The notes: generated by a model from the sequence alone, not told the origin. DNA of 64,000 nt from Coprinellus micaceus (GCA_951394405.1 OX596346.1:1612001-1676000), one strand, 5' to 3'. Counted from the first letter of the stretch, positions 22,756 to 34,899 are shown. Program-made: numbers and translations.

Positions 22756-25287
22756 TTAAGCAGTCTTGTTGATGGCTGTGACTTTAAGAGGAAGCTGAGG
22801 CTCCAAACTCGAGTTCACGTTAAGAATCGGGGTGGCAATACCACCCATCTGCCAGTAAATCTCCTTGTGTTCGCCGAGTTCAAACTTGAACCTTGAGAGG
22901 AGCTCTACAAGAACCACCTCTGAATCAATGACCAACGTTAGCACTTTCTATTCCCTAGTCGACAGACGACGAACGTACTCATCTCAAGCTGGGAGAACTT
23001 GAAACCGATGCAAGCCCTGCTGCCCCCGAGAAAAGTCATCCTTGGGAACATCGTCAATTCAAAGTGGGGAAGCTCCGACGGAGGGAACTTACAGGTGCGA
23101 GTATACCCCGGGGATTTTGGCATTGACGAGGACCTCCGGGAGAGGCGATGTCCACCTCTCCGGCTTCCACTCATATGCGTCAGGCCCCCAGAGCTCAGGG
23201 TTGCGGTTGGACGCGATGACCGAGATGAAGATCTTCGTTCCATTAGGAACAAGGATTTCGGTGTGTTCTCTCCCGTCAGCCCCGGTGACTGGCTTGGAAA
23301 GGGGGAGCATCGAATCCTTCTTGGCTCTGTCAAAACGTGAGCGTATGCAAAGCGACACGGCTGTCCACACTCACTGCCTCATAAGCATTGGGACGGGTGG
23401 GTACCTGGAAGAAGCCTTCATCAGCATCCCAAATGCGAGAGGGGTGTATGCGTGAACTTACAAACGCATCGTTTCGCGACAAACTGCATCCAAGTAAGGC
23501 AGGCTCACCAGGTCGTCGTAGTTCAGCTCGCCTCTTTCGCTTGTTGCTTCCTGTATCTCCCCGCGGAGCTTTTCCTGCGCCTCAGGGTGTACGCACATCA
23601 AGTGCAAGATTCGGGAAAGCGCATTGGAAGTCGTATCCATCGCGGCGAACGTCAGGGTTCTGCGTGTAGAGGTGAGGAAGCGTGTCCTCCCGAAATACTG
23701 CATAAGGCGTACGACATCTGTCCGAGCAGTTCATCGTCATCCAGTTTCTCCTCGACAGACGCCGACATATTGGCCTTCACTGTGAACACCATATAGCGTG
23801 AGTGACTGAGGTGGTACATACTGGCCTTGGACTTACACAGGATACTCATGATATCCTTTCCACGACCGACTTTGGCAGCGAGGGCCTTGTCGCCCTGTCG
23901 AAGTGCTTCTCTCTTAGACTCGAGAATCTGTTCAGCAGTCCCTCGCATCACGTCGACGATATCCCTGCATCGTCGAAGATCCGTCCAGAACAGGCTGAGG
24001 AAGTCGACAAATGCCCGTTGAAGTCGGGGGGGGCCAATATGAGCGACTCTCGGGAGCACCTTGAAACGCCAGAAATTGAGCTTTTGTTGGGAAGGGCTAG
24101 GGAGTATTTTAAGTAAATGTACCAGGTTACTTTCGATGTAAGGAGCTTCGACTTACATCAGAAGCTTCGCCGAGACGCTGAACTTGTGTTCTATGCCGCC
24201 TTCCGTCAGGGGATCGAAAGAGTAACCGAGACCGCTTTGCCCAACCAGCTCCAGGGCAGTCCTGGTCATCCAGTTGAGAATGTTGATCTAAAACAAAGCC
24301 AGAGTTAGACGTGTAGGTAAGGGTCATCAAGGAGGGGAGCTCACTGTTACTGGCCCGCCTTGAACTTTCGCCTGGATAGAGTCGCCCAACTAGCGGGAGG
24401 TCAGTGCCCTGTTTCAGGCCTCCGGACTCGGGAAGGAGCCGAACTCACTTTATGCACAACGTCGTAAAAGACTGGAATCATTTCGCGCATGTGTGCGATA
24501 GAGAAGACAGGATTCAGCATCTTCCTCTGCCTGCGGTGCGTTTCGCCTGCCGGGGGAACATATTGGAAACATCCGTAAGAACAGTTGACCCGAACACGTA
24601 CCAAGGGTCGAAAGCAACCCTTTCCCAAACGCGATGTTGTTGTTTCTGGAATTTGAATTGGGTAAGAGACGAGAAATTCGCTGTGAAGACCCTCCTACAT
24701 GATAAAGGTATCTGTTTCCTCGTACACATCTTGCTCCTGGGTGAACGTTAGGGGTCGATAGTAAAGCTAAGGCATGCGCATACCTTGACGACAATGTGCT
24801 GCATGGCCTTGGGGTCATAGACGTAGAGTTGGGTTTCCTATAAGAGTTAAGAGCCTTGAATTAGCACCCTAAAAAGATCTCAGGTTAGGGCTTCAAAAGC
24901 ACACCCCAAGGAAGCCCTTGAACGTGAGGACTCCACCATCTACGAGCCGACAGGAAGTCGGGATGGTCCGTCAGCATATGATCCATGTCAATTGCCGAAT
25001 AGAAAGGGGGGATGCTCACACGTCTCCGCTACTTCCTTGTGGTAGCTCCAGGACTGTGGGTGGATCAGGGCTGGCCAGTTTCCTGGGGTGATTATTGCTA
25101 GTTAAACAGATAAATCGCAGTGGGCCTGTCGGTACACACCTCTAAGCCACCCCTTCAACCCTGGGGCAGGCCGAGGTCCCGGGACGTTATCGAGAGGATT
25201 CTTCTTGAACAACGTCCTCAAGAGTATCCAGGTTCCACAGGCTACCACGAGGGTGGCAGCGAGTTGAAAGTTGGTGGGTGTCTCCAT
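22756..25287 (-). CDS. Cytochrome P450 monooxygenase (P450-2, tandem paralogue)
   Basis: The start at 25287 (METPTNFQLAATLVVACG) gives a membrane anchor, then NPLDNVPGPRP. Going 5' to 3' are the HRRQRKMLNPVF segment (about 24540), I-helix AAMDTTS (about 23640), K-helix ETMR (about 23462), KPERW (about 23150), the heme loop FLGGSRACIG (about 23010-23040, intact Arg and Cys), and a C-terminal exon ending in ATPILNVNSS and a stop at 22756. Like its neighbour it is cut into many small exons. It is a close paralogue of P450-3 at 26811-29253, sharing exon order and promoter sequence. Its own 5' flank also carries a copy of the DUS3 gene end. Substrate unknown; likely an endoplasmic reticulum enzyme of specialised or xenobiotic metabolism. 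Confidence 0.9.
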
Positions 25288-25960
25288 GTGGACAGGGTAA
25301 AATATCGCAAAGGTAAATCGAGAAGTCGAGACGGAGAAACAGTCTGCTGGTCACCAGTTCGTTTATGTAGCCACCTCCACTGGTGAAGCCACATAAAACA
25401 TTGCTTCTCGAGGGCCCGAGGGACCCTATGACTGTCATCCCTCATCTTGTAAGAGTGACGCAAGCCGGCCCTAGCGGATGGCTGAGCGTTATCACCAAGT
25501 TGTCATCGAGTGGGAATGGGAACGAGAAGCGCTTCTTCGGCGAATGCCCTGTTGCCTCGCCAATCGAACAACGGACTTTGAGGGTAATGCCTACCCATGA
25601 ATCTCATCGACTTGTAGTAAAAAGTGTGAATACAAGTCGATGGGACGATCGACGGCCCTGTACAGGTGTGCAGGGTAGGGTAGGGAGTTCTCCAGGTCCT
25701 CCTGCCTAAGGGATGTGAGATGGAAGCAACTGAGAAGGATAAGTATAGAATACCGAATGCGAGTATACGATCATTGAGGATTGCGATCCGACGGATAGGT
25801 GGAAACATAAGAAGAGTTGTGTCAATTGACTGGTCGAATGGGAAAGCAACTCGGCGGGCTCTGCGGTTCGTAGTCTGATGAGGGTGAAGAGCTGAATAAG
25901 TACCCACTTACGCCACGTCAACCTTGTGAAGCCATTTCCCTCTTGTAGGTCAGAAGGCAC
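25288..25960 (-). promoter_or_regulatory. 5' flank of P450-2, duplicated with that of P450-3
   Basis: TGCTTCTCGAGGGCCCGAGG at 25402-25421, 115 bases upstream of the start, matches 19 of 20 bases of 29375-29394, which lies 122 bases upstream of P450-3. The surrounding sequence is similar in patches. A shared promoter block is likely, either simply inherited by duplication or kept because it works. Confidence 0.6.
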
Positions 25961-26176
25961 TCACTTCCGTTCTTCCTCTTTGCCGTAAGCATTGCGTAGG
26001 CGTAAATGACCACGAAGGTGGAGCGGGTCGGGTGTTTCGAAGAGTTGAGAGGTGATTCGTGACCACCAGGCGAGAAGGTCTTTGAAGTTCGGAGGCAAGG
26101 TATTCAGGCCAGAGTGGTCGTCAAATGGGAAATAGGGCGCACCGAGTTCGTTCCTTTTGGTGAGGGCGGGACACAT
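25961..26176 (-). pseudogene. Duplicated 3' fragment of the tRNA-dihydrouridine synthase 3 gene
   Basis: On the minus strand this reads RNELG, then an intron-like stretch, and ends NAYGKEEERK before a stop, against RNELG and [11 protein letters not shown] in the intact DUS3 gene. At the DNA level 25999-26017 matches 29953-29971 with one mismatch in 19, and 26139-26154 matches 30098-30113 at 14 of 16. Both blocks keep the same order and nearly the same spacing (140 versus 145 bases). It contains only the last exon, the last intron and the end of the exon before, with no start. It is a scar of the P450 tandem duplication, not a working gene. Confidence 0.82.
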
Positions 26177-26810
26177 CCGGTCGTCGATGGAACTGTGTGC
26201 TTGTCCAAAGAATATGGGATCAACTCAATGAATGTTTCATCCCGAGCTCGACGCCAAAAGGATGGGGCCTATGCCGTCCTCAGAGCGCATTGTATTAACC
26301 CGGGGGCCCTTTTGCGGAGACACGTCGGGGGCCGTTAGGGTGCAGCGCTAGATGGTCACCTCGCTTGAGGACCCAGCCTGAATTCCATTCCACTTAAATT
26401 GCAAGCCGCTTTGATAGAACGTTCTTCATGCAGCGCAAGTATATCAAGAGCCACATAATGGATTCGCATGTTGTGGATGTTGACCTTCGTTGTGTGCTCG
26501 AACATGCTGGTGGTGGAAGAGAGGAAAGAGTTGGCGCTAGCGGGAGCAATGTCAACCAAATTTGCCGAGATGACGTAGTGTCTGCGTTAGGCGCTGGCGC
26601 CTGATCGGCCTGATCACTGCCGTGAGTGGTCAAACTGTTGCTATAGTTGGCAGGTGTGTAGTGATAGAAGGGGGAAAGGGGTATATATAAAACGAAGGCG
26701 ATCAAGTAGATATATTTACAGTCATTTGAAAACGTTGTAGTATTTCTAGACACGCGCCGCTGGCGGCCCAAATACGGGGAACTCGCAGTACGATTGCAAC
26801 GTCGCATGAG
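26177..26810. other. Spacer between the duplicated blocks; no gene seen
   Basis: Downstream flank of P450-3 and the breakpoint of the tandem duplication. It holds a TATA-like GTATATATAAAA near 26680 and a GGCGCTGGCGCC string near 26585. No coding exon supported. Confidence 0.45.
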
Positions 26811-29253
26811 CTACGTCTTGACACCCTTTAGGGCGGTGACCTTGAGAGGAAGCTGTGGGTCCAATGTGGAGTTCTCATCGATGATAGGGGTGGCAATACC
26901 GCCCATTTGCCAATAGATATTCTTATGCTCCCCGAGCTCGAATTTGAACCTTGAGAGAAGCTCGACTAGAACGACCTCTGCGAAAGATGGGCAAATGAGT
27001 AATTTGTACCTTCTGTTCAGGGAAGCGACGTACTCATCTCCAACTGGGAGAATTTGAACCCGATGCAAGCCCTACTCCCTCCAAGGAAAGTCATCCTGTA
27101 CAGCCACTTCAATCTCAGCCCGCAAAGAATTGGCGAAAAACTTCTTACAGATGTGAATATACTCCAGGAATCTTAGCGTTCACCACGGCGTTGGGGAGCG
27201 GTGAGAGCCAACGGTCAGGTTTCCACTCATACGCGTCCGGACCCCAGAGCTCCGCGTTACGGTTAGACGCGAGGGTGGATATGAAGATCTTCGTTCCTTT
27301 GGGTACGAACACCTCGCCCATTTCCTTTCCGTCGACTCCGATGACTGGCTTAGAAACCGGGAGCATCGAATCTTGCAGGCACTCTCTGATCAGCATCGGG
27401 ACCGGTGGATACCTGGGGCATGATTTCTTCCGTCATTTTCAATAAAAGTAAGGTTAATATCATAGACTCACAATCGCATGGTCTCGCGACAGATGGCATC
27501 CAAGTAGGGTAGGTTGACGAGGTCATCGTAGCTCAACTGCCCGTGATCATCTAAGGCTTCAGAAACCTCCCGTCGAAGTCTATCCTGCGCGTCCTGGTGC
27601 AAGCACATCAAGTGCAAAATGCGTGAGAGGGCATTGGAGGTCGTGTCCATGGCGGCAAAAGTGAGGGAACTAAATCAGGCGTGAGTCCACATTTGTGAGG
27701 CCAAGCTGGAGGAGTTACGCACGACATCTGGCCGAGCAATTCGTTGTCCGACAGTTTATCGCCCTCGGAGGCAGACATATTAGCCTTCACTGTCGAACCC
27801 ATGAGCACACCAATTGAGCGCCAGTCTCCCCGCACTTACGTAGGATACTCATGATATCCTTGCCACGTCCTACTTGGGCCTTGAGGGTTTCGTCGCCTTG
27901 TCGAAGAGCCAACTTCTTCTCTGCGAGGATCTCCTCAGACGTCTCAGTAATGACATCGACGATGTCCCTATACCTCCTTAAATCCGTCCAGAACGAACTG
28001 AGTAAATCGACCGCAGCCCTTCGGAATCGGGCCGGACCAAGTCGGCCAACATGAGGGAGGACTGCGAAACGCCAGAAGTTGAGTTTCATTCCCGCAGGCC
28101 TGGAAATCAGGGTCGTCAATCGCTAAGGATGATGCATGAGGCCGAGAGGTAGTTGTAACTCACACCATGAGCTTGGCAGAAACACTGAATCTATGCTCCT
28201 CCCCGCCCTCTGACAACGGATCGAACGAGTAGCCGAGACCACTTTGCCCAATCAACTCCAAGGCAGTCCGGGTCATCCAATTGAGGACTTCAATCTAGGC
28301 ATATAGAAAGTTAACTCTGTTCATTCGTGCACCGGCTGAAGCTCACCGTCGCGGGCCCATCTTGAACCTTCGCTTGGAAGGAGTCTCCCAACTAGATACG
28401 AAGTTATTCGCTGAACCAAGCAGATTTCAATGGACGGCGACTGACCCTGTGAACAACGTCGTAGAAGATTGGAATCATCTCCCGCATATGCGCAATCGAA
28501 AAGACGGGATTCAGCATCTTTCTCTGTTTTCGGTGCTGCTCGCCTTGGCCCGATACGTTAAGACCGTGTGTTGAATTTAAAGCGAATCGGACGCGCTTAC
28601 CCATAGTTGCAAGCAAGCCTTCTCCGAGAGTAATCTCATTGGCCCTAAGTGGGGGATGTAAGTACTCCAATTCTTCTGTTCGTGGGTGGCCGCCCCTACA
28701 ATGTAAACTGATCCGATTCTCCATAGATATGCTGCTCCTACGATGAAAGTTAGAGAAACCACACTCTTCAGAATGTGGTACAAGCATACCTTGACGACAA
28801 TATGTTGAAGGGCTTTGGGATCGAAGACATATAAAATCTTCTCCTATTAAGTGACGGCTGTGAGCTATGTTTCCTGTACCAGCCATGTCGGAGACGCACT
28901 CCCAGAAACCCATGGATCTTGAGAACCCCTCCATCTATTGGCGAAAGGCAGGTAAGGCTCTCGTTTGATATCGTGCCATTGACAGGCAGTACTCACATTG
29001 CTCCGCAATGTCTTTGTGGTGACTCCACGCCCGAGGATGAAATAGATTCCCGAAATTGCCTGGGAGAGATCCAATAAGGTTTGAAAATCTCGCAAATAAA
29101 CATATCTAGACCATACCTTTCAGCCAGCTATCGGACGGAGGACCGGAGATGTTGTGGAGAGGATCCTTCTTGAACAACAGCCCCAACACCTTCCACGTCA
29201 CCCAAGCAATCACAACGCCGACGACCGCCTGGACAGGGGTCGGTGGATTCATC
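26811..29253 (-). CDS. Cytochrome P450 monooxygenase (P450-3, tandem paralogue)
   Basis: The start at 29253 (MNPPTPVQAVVGVVIAWV) gives a membrane anchor followed by the FKKDPLHNISGPP hinge. Then come QHRKQRKMLNPVF (about 28510), I-helix AAMDTTS (about 27650), K-helix ETMR (27470), KPDRW (about 27225), the heme loop FLGGSRACIG (about 27070-27100, all canonical residues present), and a last exon ending at 26811. Exon order equals that of P450-2, and the C-terminal exons of the two are nearly the same in sequence. The gene is followed upstream by its promoter and the intact DUS3 gene, so this is probably the ancestral arrangement. Substrate unknown. Confidence 0.9.
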
Positions 29254-29906
29254 AGGCTGCTGAGGGTTTCTAGGATCCAATAGGGAGATAATTGTTGACG
29301 ATGCTACGCGTATACCCTTCCAATATATATCCCTCCCTCCAGGGCCTCTCAGCCCACGAGTTGTGTCGGGGACATGCTTCTCAAGGGCCCGAGGACCCAA
29401 CTAGAGTCATCCCATTTGCTAATCATCTGGCGGCCTCTGGGCTGTGAGGGGGGCAACAAGACGGTGGGAATCAGAAGCGTCTCTCCTTCGCGATCGGTGG
29501 ATTTTGATGCGTGCTGCGTTGGCGCTGCGCTAAGCGCCACTGTGAGAAGTCTCCAAGATGGGGAGCCGTTTCGATCTTCTGTGGGTTTTGAGGTGCAGCC
29601 ATTGCTAAAAGGTGTTGGTATACTTCATGACCACTTACACGCAATACGAACCGAAAGCTTCAACCGTGGGGCTCTACCGAAAGGTCCACCTGAACGTTCA
29701 GGCAGCCCGGCCTGCCAGTGGAGCTTCCGATGTTATGTTTGCACGACTTGCCGTCACTCTGAGTCTCTGAAACGATTGCTTAACCGGATGGGGAAGTCCA
29801 AGGACTCCCTATAGCTTTGCTATGCCCCGGAGACATTTGACCGCAACCTGGCCAAAATGGTGCCCGGAGCCAATGAAGCTGTTCTAATTGCGCTGTAATG
29901 ACAGTC
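29254..29906 (-). promoter_or_regulatory. 5' flank of P450-3 and 3' flank of DUS3
   Basis: Contains the shared block TGCTTCTCAAGGGCCCGAGG at 29375-29394 and a TAAGCGCCA motif at 29531-29539. No gene seen. Confidence 0.55.
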
Positions 29907-32367
29907 TCAACCCTGGCCTTCCTCGTTGTTGTACGCATTGCTTTTATGCTTAGGCGTAAACGACCACGAAGCGGGAGCAGGGCCGAGGAACATCTCGGAG
30001 ATTTTTACCCAGTCATTACTATCAGGGCTTGCCAATAGAGTTTCTAGGAAGATCACTCCGGTCAAAAAGCGTGATAGGAGGAGAGTGAGGGGGAAACGCA
30101 CCAAGCTCGTTCCTTCCCTTGAACGCCGGCGCCCGCTCGTTGATCTTGGGAGGAAGGGTCTCGAGTATGCCAATGGGGACGTAGCGGTATTGAAACGAGA
30201 GGGCTTCACATACATACCGGCGGGTTGCGTTGACGCCGGTGGTGTCAGAGCCAAAGTGGCTGAAAGATCGAGTCGAAGTCAGTCGGGGCTAAGACATTCG
30301 GTTTCTACACTCACTTCAAGCCGAAATCCACGTACTGCGAAGGGTAGACTCGTTAGCCGGGGAAGAAAAGTTGGGAGAAAGTAACTCACGTCTCTGATCA
30401 AATTCAAACGCTCACGAGCGCTAATATCCCATTCCCTTCTCTCTTTGACTTCAGTGAAGACCCAAGGCTTGATGAGAGCACCCCGCGCGATCATAACGCC
30501 ATCGACTCCGCTGCGGTCGACCTTCTCCCAGTAGTCCTGGGAGGAGAAGGCGTCGCCCCCGCCGAAAATAGGTATTGGCGCGACTGTGGTCCAAGTTTAA
30601 CTAGGTGTTCCGACTCTGGAAGGCCAACACTTACGGTCCTCTTCCTCCTCTTTCGCCCTTACAGCTTCGACACACTGCTTGACGTAATCCCAATCTGCTA
30701 GGCGTGTGTATCGTTGCTGTCGTGTACGGCCATGTATCTAAATAAAGTGGCTAAGTCAAGAGCTCGCAAGGTGGACGAACGGAACATACCGTCATGGCAC
30801 TGGCTCCCCACTCAGTAGCTACTCTGGGCATAAGCTTGTGAGCATTATTTTTCCCATCCTTAACACCAGTCCTCATCTTTACGGTCAAGGGAATCTCTCC
30901 CAACGCCTTCTGCATACCAACAATAATCCTCCCGAGTTTCCCCGCAGCGTCCATCAGCGCGGACCCGCTTCCGGCTTTGAAGACAAGGTCAATTGGGCAT
31001 CCGCAGTTGAGGTCCACGAAGTCAATAGTATTGGGGAACTCCTTCGCCAGGACCTCTGCTGTGGGGACGAGTACGTTGGGCTTGTTGCCAGCGACTTGCA
31101 CTCCGAATATGGACTCTGAAGGATGGCGTCGGACTAGAGACCACTCTTCTCGGGAACCGGCAAGGAAAGAAGGTGCAAGTCCCATTTCACCGCAGGTGAT
31201 ATCGGCTCCGAGCTTGACGCAGAGACGTCTGAAGGGCTGCAGGAGGTGAGCGAAGACATGCGGATTTCAATATCGACCCACCAAGTTTCCAACTGTCGTC
31301 AAAGGAGCAAGGTATGTCTTTCCTTTCCAGTTCAGCCTCTTCTTTTCTGAGAAGCGCACTGGAGCATCCGGAGCATCTTTCGCAGCCTCCAGGTTTTGTT
31401 CTCCTGTCCGCTTTGCAATGGTTTCATCCACCTCCATCTTCGCCCCTTCCGTTGCGATTTCTGGAACATATCCAGGTTCATCGAGTCGGGAAGCATCAAA
31501 GACGACGGGAGGTGCAGAATCGGTAGGTTTGGGTTCAATATCACGGAGGTACTGCGTCGCGATAGGCAGAGGGTACCGCTTAGCCTTGAGGCGCTTCTGG
31601 TTTTCTGCACCGATGAAGTTCATCTCGTGTCCCGTCAGAATAGCGTGTGCCTTTTTCGTCTCATCCTGCACTAGCGTAAGGTTTCCCTCAGAGCCTTCCT
31701 GTACGTGTCCACCGAGAAAGCGGCATTTGTACCCGTATCTGCACTCTCCTGTTTCTGCGAATATAGGGCATTGCGTTGCGGTATCAACGTTCGGGTGGCG
31801 TGAATGTGGCTTTGAAACAGTAGAGAGGTCGGGTCTGAAGGGAGTTGATTCTGTAAACTCGGATACGGAGGGGATACGGAGGTCTTGAGGCTTCGCAGCG
31901 AGATACGCGTCGATGTCATGGGAGAACCGGCACCTACAGCGGGTCAGTCTGAATACTCATTACGGTGATAATTTGCTCACTCGGTACCCAAATCACAGGC
32001 AGCACCGTTGGCAACCCTCCAGCACAACTCCAACTCGTCCCTGACCTTCCCAAACCTCCGACCTGTGTTCTGACCGCGCTGCGCCTTCTTCTCCGCCTTG
32101 CTCATGCTCTTCCAGGACTTCTTGCCACCTGTACCTGGCTCATGGATCTCACGGTCTCCGGTGTCCCTTCCACTTGGCTGGGCCCCTCCCTCTGCGGCAT
32201 CATCGTCTGGGTTTGCTCGAGGTTGAGGTGAGGACCGTTGTAAAAGGAACCTGCTTCAATGTGAGCGATGTTTTCTCGACTAATCGTTGTTCTACTTGCT
32301 CGGCCTTAATTGGGACAGTACCAGGAGGCAGTTTCGAAGTTTTCATGGCGTTCTCGTCCAAGGGCAT
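29907..32367 (-). CDS. DUS3: tRNA-dihydrouridine(47) synthase, DUS3-type
   Basis: An FMN- and NAD(P)H-dependent enzyme that reduces U47 of tRNA (and some mRNA uridines) to dihydrouridine. The start at 32367 ([17 protein letters not shown]) precedes two CCCH zinc fingers: CRFSHD (about 31930) and [16 protein letters not shown] (about 31710-31770). These are diagnostic of DUS3 among fungal dihydrouridine synthases. The TIM-barrel part has [24 protein letters not shown] with the catalytic Cys (about 31000), [38 protein letters not shown] and the helical C-terminal domain. It ends [20 protein letters not shown], a typical DUS3 end. The N-terminal exon border near 32250 could not be fixed. Its 3' end has been copied at 25961-26176. 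Confidence 0.9.
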
Positions 32368-32521
32368 TGCGAGAGGAGATGAGCGCTAATTTCAAGGGGT
32401 TGGGGGGCTGTGAGCCAATCTTATCATCAGTTTCCCACGAACAGAGTAGAATTTAAGAGAGAAGGCGCCTAATTGCTGGCGCACCTTCGTCCCGAACCAC
32501 GACGAGGCCCCGACGACGACG
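32368..32521. promoter_or_regulatory. Short divergent promoter of DUS3 and the 32522 gene
   Basis: Only 154 bases separate the two start codons. AGGCGCCTAA at 32463-32472 lies inside, so both genes are probably driven from one small region. Confidence 0.55.
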
Positions 32522-33309
32522 ATGGCGACGCGCTCAAGAAAGCTGCCACCACCGAGGACATATGTGAAGCTCCCTCTGACGCCGGTCAGCGAGGGCATTG
32601 TGCCTCTCTTCACCCGGAGACCGCCTTGGTGGGCGCGCAACCCTGGGACAGCCGGGTTGCTTGTTTGCGATCTCATTGTAACGTGAGTTCCGTCAGTTGG
32701 CGCTCGGAATGGTGCAGAGCTAACCTTCAGGGAAGTGGCGCATTCATCGAGCTGACATGGAACCACTGGACCGAAATGAAGGTTGTTCCTCCGCCCGACG
32801 CACCCTCCGACTCTCCGGCCCCAGCTTCAACAGTGGAATGGGAATTGCGACCAACGTGGCAGCGCTTCGGTCTGTGTAGCGCACATTTCCTATTCGGATG
32901 CTTCTTTGCAGGTGGTCTTCTTGGCTTGAAGTCGCAGTTCATCCGTTCCGTCACGATCCTCCCCAACGCGGCAGCAGCTGCAGCTGGAGCAACGAAGGCA
33001 GCGGCAACTGGAACGTCACGCAGAGCTACTCTGGCCGCAGCTGCAGACCTTCCTAAGACCGCTGTTATTCAGACTGCGAGTCACCCGAAGAACGTGGGGT
33101 GGGAATTCCCATTGCGTTCGAGTTGGTTGGAGGAGGGACGCGACAAGAAGGAATTGATGTTGCGGTGTGGGGATGCCAACTCTCGTTGGTTCTTGGGGTT
33201 GGATGGAGCATCTATTAATGGGAAGCAATGTGTCTCGAACGACGAGGCAAGGTCGCTGCTCACCAACGCATGGAAAACCATTCGACCAGGTGTGGGCACG
33301 AAGACTTAA
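32522..33309 (+). CDS. Hypothetical mitochondrial-type membrane protein
   Basis: Start at 32522 (MATRSRKLPPP). One short intron begins at the GTAACG after codon CDLI and ends at the CAG near 32730, giving DLI|GSGAFIELTW in phase 0. Product about 245 residues. The N-terminus is basic. A central hydrophobic segment, FGLCSAHFLFGCFFAGGLLG (about 32870-32930), is a probable membrane helix. An Ala-rich linker (about 32965-33050) leads to a C-terminal domain with RSSWLEEGRDKKELMLRC, SRWFLGLDGASING and WKTIRPG. No family recognised. It is transcribed away from DUS3 across a 154-base shared promoter. Confidence 0.65.
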
Positions 33310-33789
33310 CAGAGGGGCGTTGCTGCTCAGTGCGTATTTCTATCTATCCATATTAATCCAGCTTTTTTGCATATTGCAGAACGTATCAGCTTACCCCTGC
33401 CAAGCTATTTTCGATGGGTCGGACCGCGGGGTCTTCAGGTTCACAATTATCGGGGGGGTAACCTTTCCAACTGGAGCGCGTGCCAGTCGCTAGGAGGCGA
33501 GGGCCTAGACGGTGCTAGAACTCTAAAGGCTGCGCGACCCTGTGATCCAGAACTTCTTCAACTTGCTTTGACGCGTCGATGTGTCGGCCATTGCCGGCTA
33601 AACAAGCGCCCGTGCCCACGGAAGCGTTCGTAGTGCTGGTAAGTCGGGAGCGCGAAGTTCTGATGGCCAGGGGACTTGTGGACTTAGATCTTAGGAGCAA
33701 CCGGGTATAAATTCATTCAAATCTCTTGCAACGCCAAACACCAAACAAAAAATCTACAAAGAGACCACATCCTAGTAACGCCCAGTTTC
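33310..33789. other. Convergent spacer; no gene seen
   Basis: 3' flanks of the 32522 gene (+) and of thaumatin-like gene 1 (-). AAGCGCCCG at 33604-33612 is one of the repeated motif sites. Confidence 0.5.
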
Positions 33790-34899
33790 TCAAGGGCAGA
33801 AAGTGATGGTGTAGTCGGCCCTCCTGCTGGATGGGCACTTGAAGAGCGCATTGCCACTCGACTCGTCGTACGCATAGGCGTAGGAGTTGGGGCAGTTCGA
33901 CTCTGCGCGCATCGTCAGATTACGATCCCCAATTTCGAACCGGCAGGGATACTCACTGAAGTAATCATAGAATTGAACACCCGAAGGAGGGCACGTAGCC
34001 GGGGTGCTGTGGCTTCCAGAGCAGCAGTTCGCAGAGTCTGCCTGGTTGCCGTCAATGTTGGCGAGGCAAGCGGACTTGCATCCGACGGGGAAGCCAGAAG
34101 CGTCGAAGGGACCTTTGAGCTGGGAGGGGCAGCTGGGTCCGAGGTCCTTGGCGCAGTCGGCGACGGGGCATCCCTGGTTGTTCGTGATCCTCACGGGGAG
34201 ATTGTACCCGTCGACGAGAGATACTATGGGTAGGTGAGCACCAACTCACTAGGATTGTGGAGGGGTAGCTTACCGTCGTACCAGTCGTCCGTGCCGTCAA
34301 AGGTGAATTCGGCGAGGGTAGCAGGGGGAACACCCTATCGTCCAACACGAGGCATGAGAGCTGTCTCACCTCAATTGCACTGTGCGACTCACCGCTCCGC
34401 TACGGTCGTTACAAACCAATCCACCATTGCAGCTACCAGTCAAGCACGACTGCGCACCGGGTTTGCTGAAGTCACAGTTGCGCCTTCCCTATTGAAATGA
34501 AGATCAGGGTTAACATGGATACCAGATGCCGGGTCCAAAACTGGTGCGAACATACCCAGATTCTTCCAGCCCTCCAGTTGTCCGGAACGGTGAAGGTAAC
34601 CTTGGTGTAAGCAGCGGCCTCCCATCTAATAGCAAACACCGTGAGTTCTTTTGTGCAGGTAGAGTGGAGGTGGGGTGTGCAAACCCATTGGGGTGGCTGG
34701 GAACCGCGGAGCCCACGTTCAGGTCGGTGAAGATGGCGGGCCAGATAGTGAACGGGCAAGCATTGTACACCTATATTTTGAAGTGGTGAAGCGTCAGCGG
34801 AAAGTCCATCATGGAAGCCATGAGCACACGTACGGTAAACGTACGAGCACTGGCACCGGTGGCGAGGGCGACAATAGCAGTGAAAGTGGCGAACTTCAT
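33790..34899 (-). CDS. Thaumatin-like protein (TLP-1)
   Basis: Secreted, Cys-rich beta-sandwich protein. The start at 34899 gives a signal peptide, MKFATFTAIVALATGASA. About seven short exons follow: ACPFTIWPAIFTDLNVGSAV, TVPDNWRAGRIW, CDFSKPGAQSCLTGSCNGG, PPATLAEFTFDGTDDWYD, a large exon with CPVADCAKDLGPSCP, GCKSACLA and SANCCSGSHSTPATCP, and a last exon PNSYAYAYDESSG ending YTITFCP. The Cys pattern and the FDGTDDWYD acidic strand are those of GH152/thaumatin proteins, some of which cleave or bind beta-1,3-glucan and act in fungal wall remodelling. At about 245 residues it is family length. Very close to TLP-3 at 62.1 kb. Confidence 0.93.

Noticed and set aside
26394..26807. 137-codon minus-strand frame between the P450 copies
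   Set aside because: No domain and low-complexity composition; it falls at the duplication breakpoint and has no counterpart beside P450-2.
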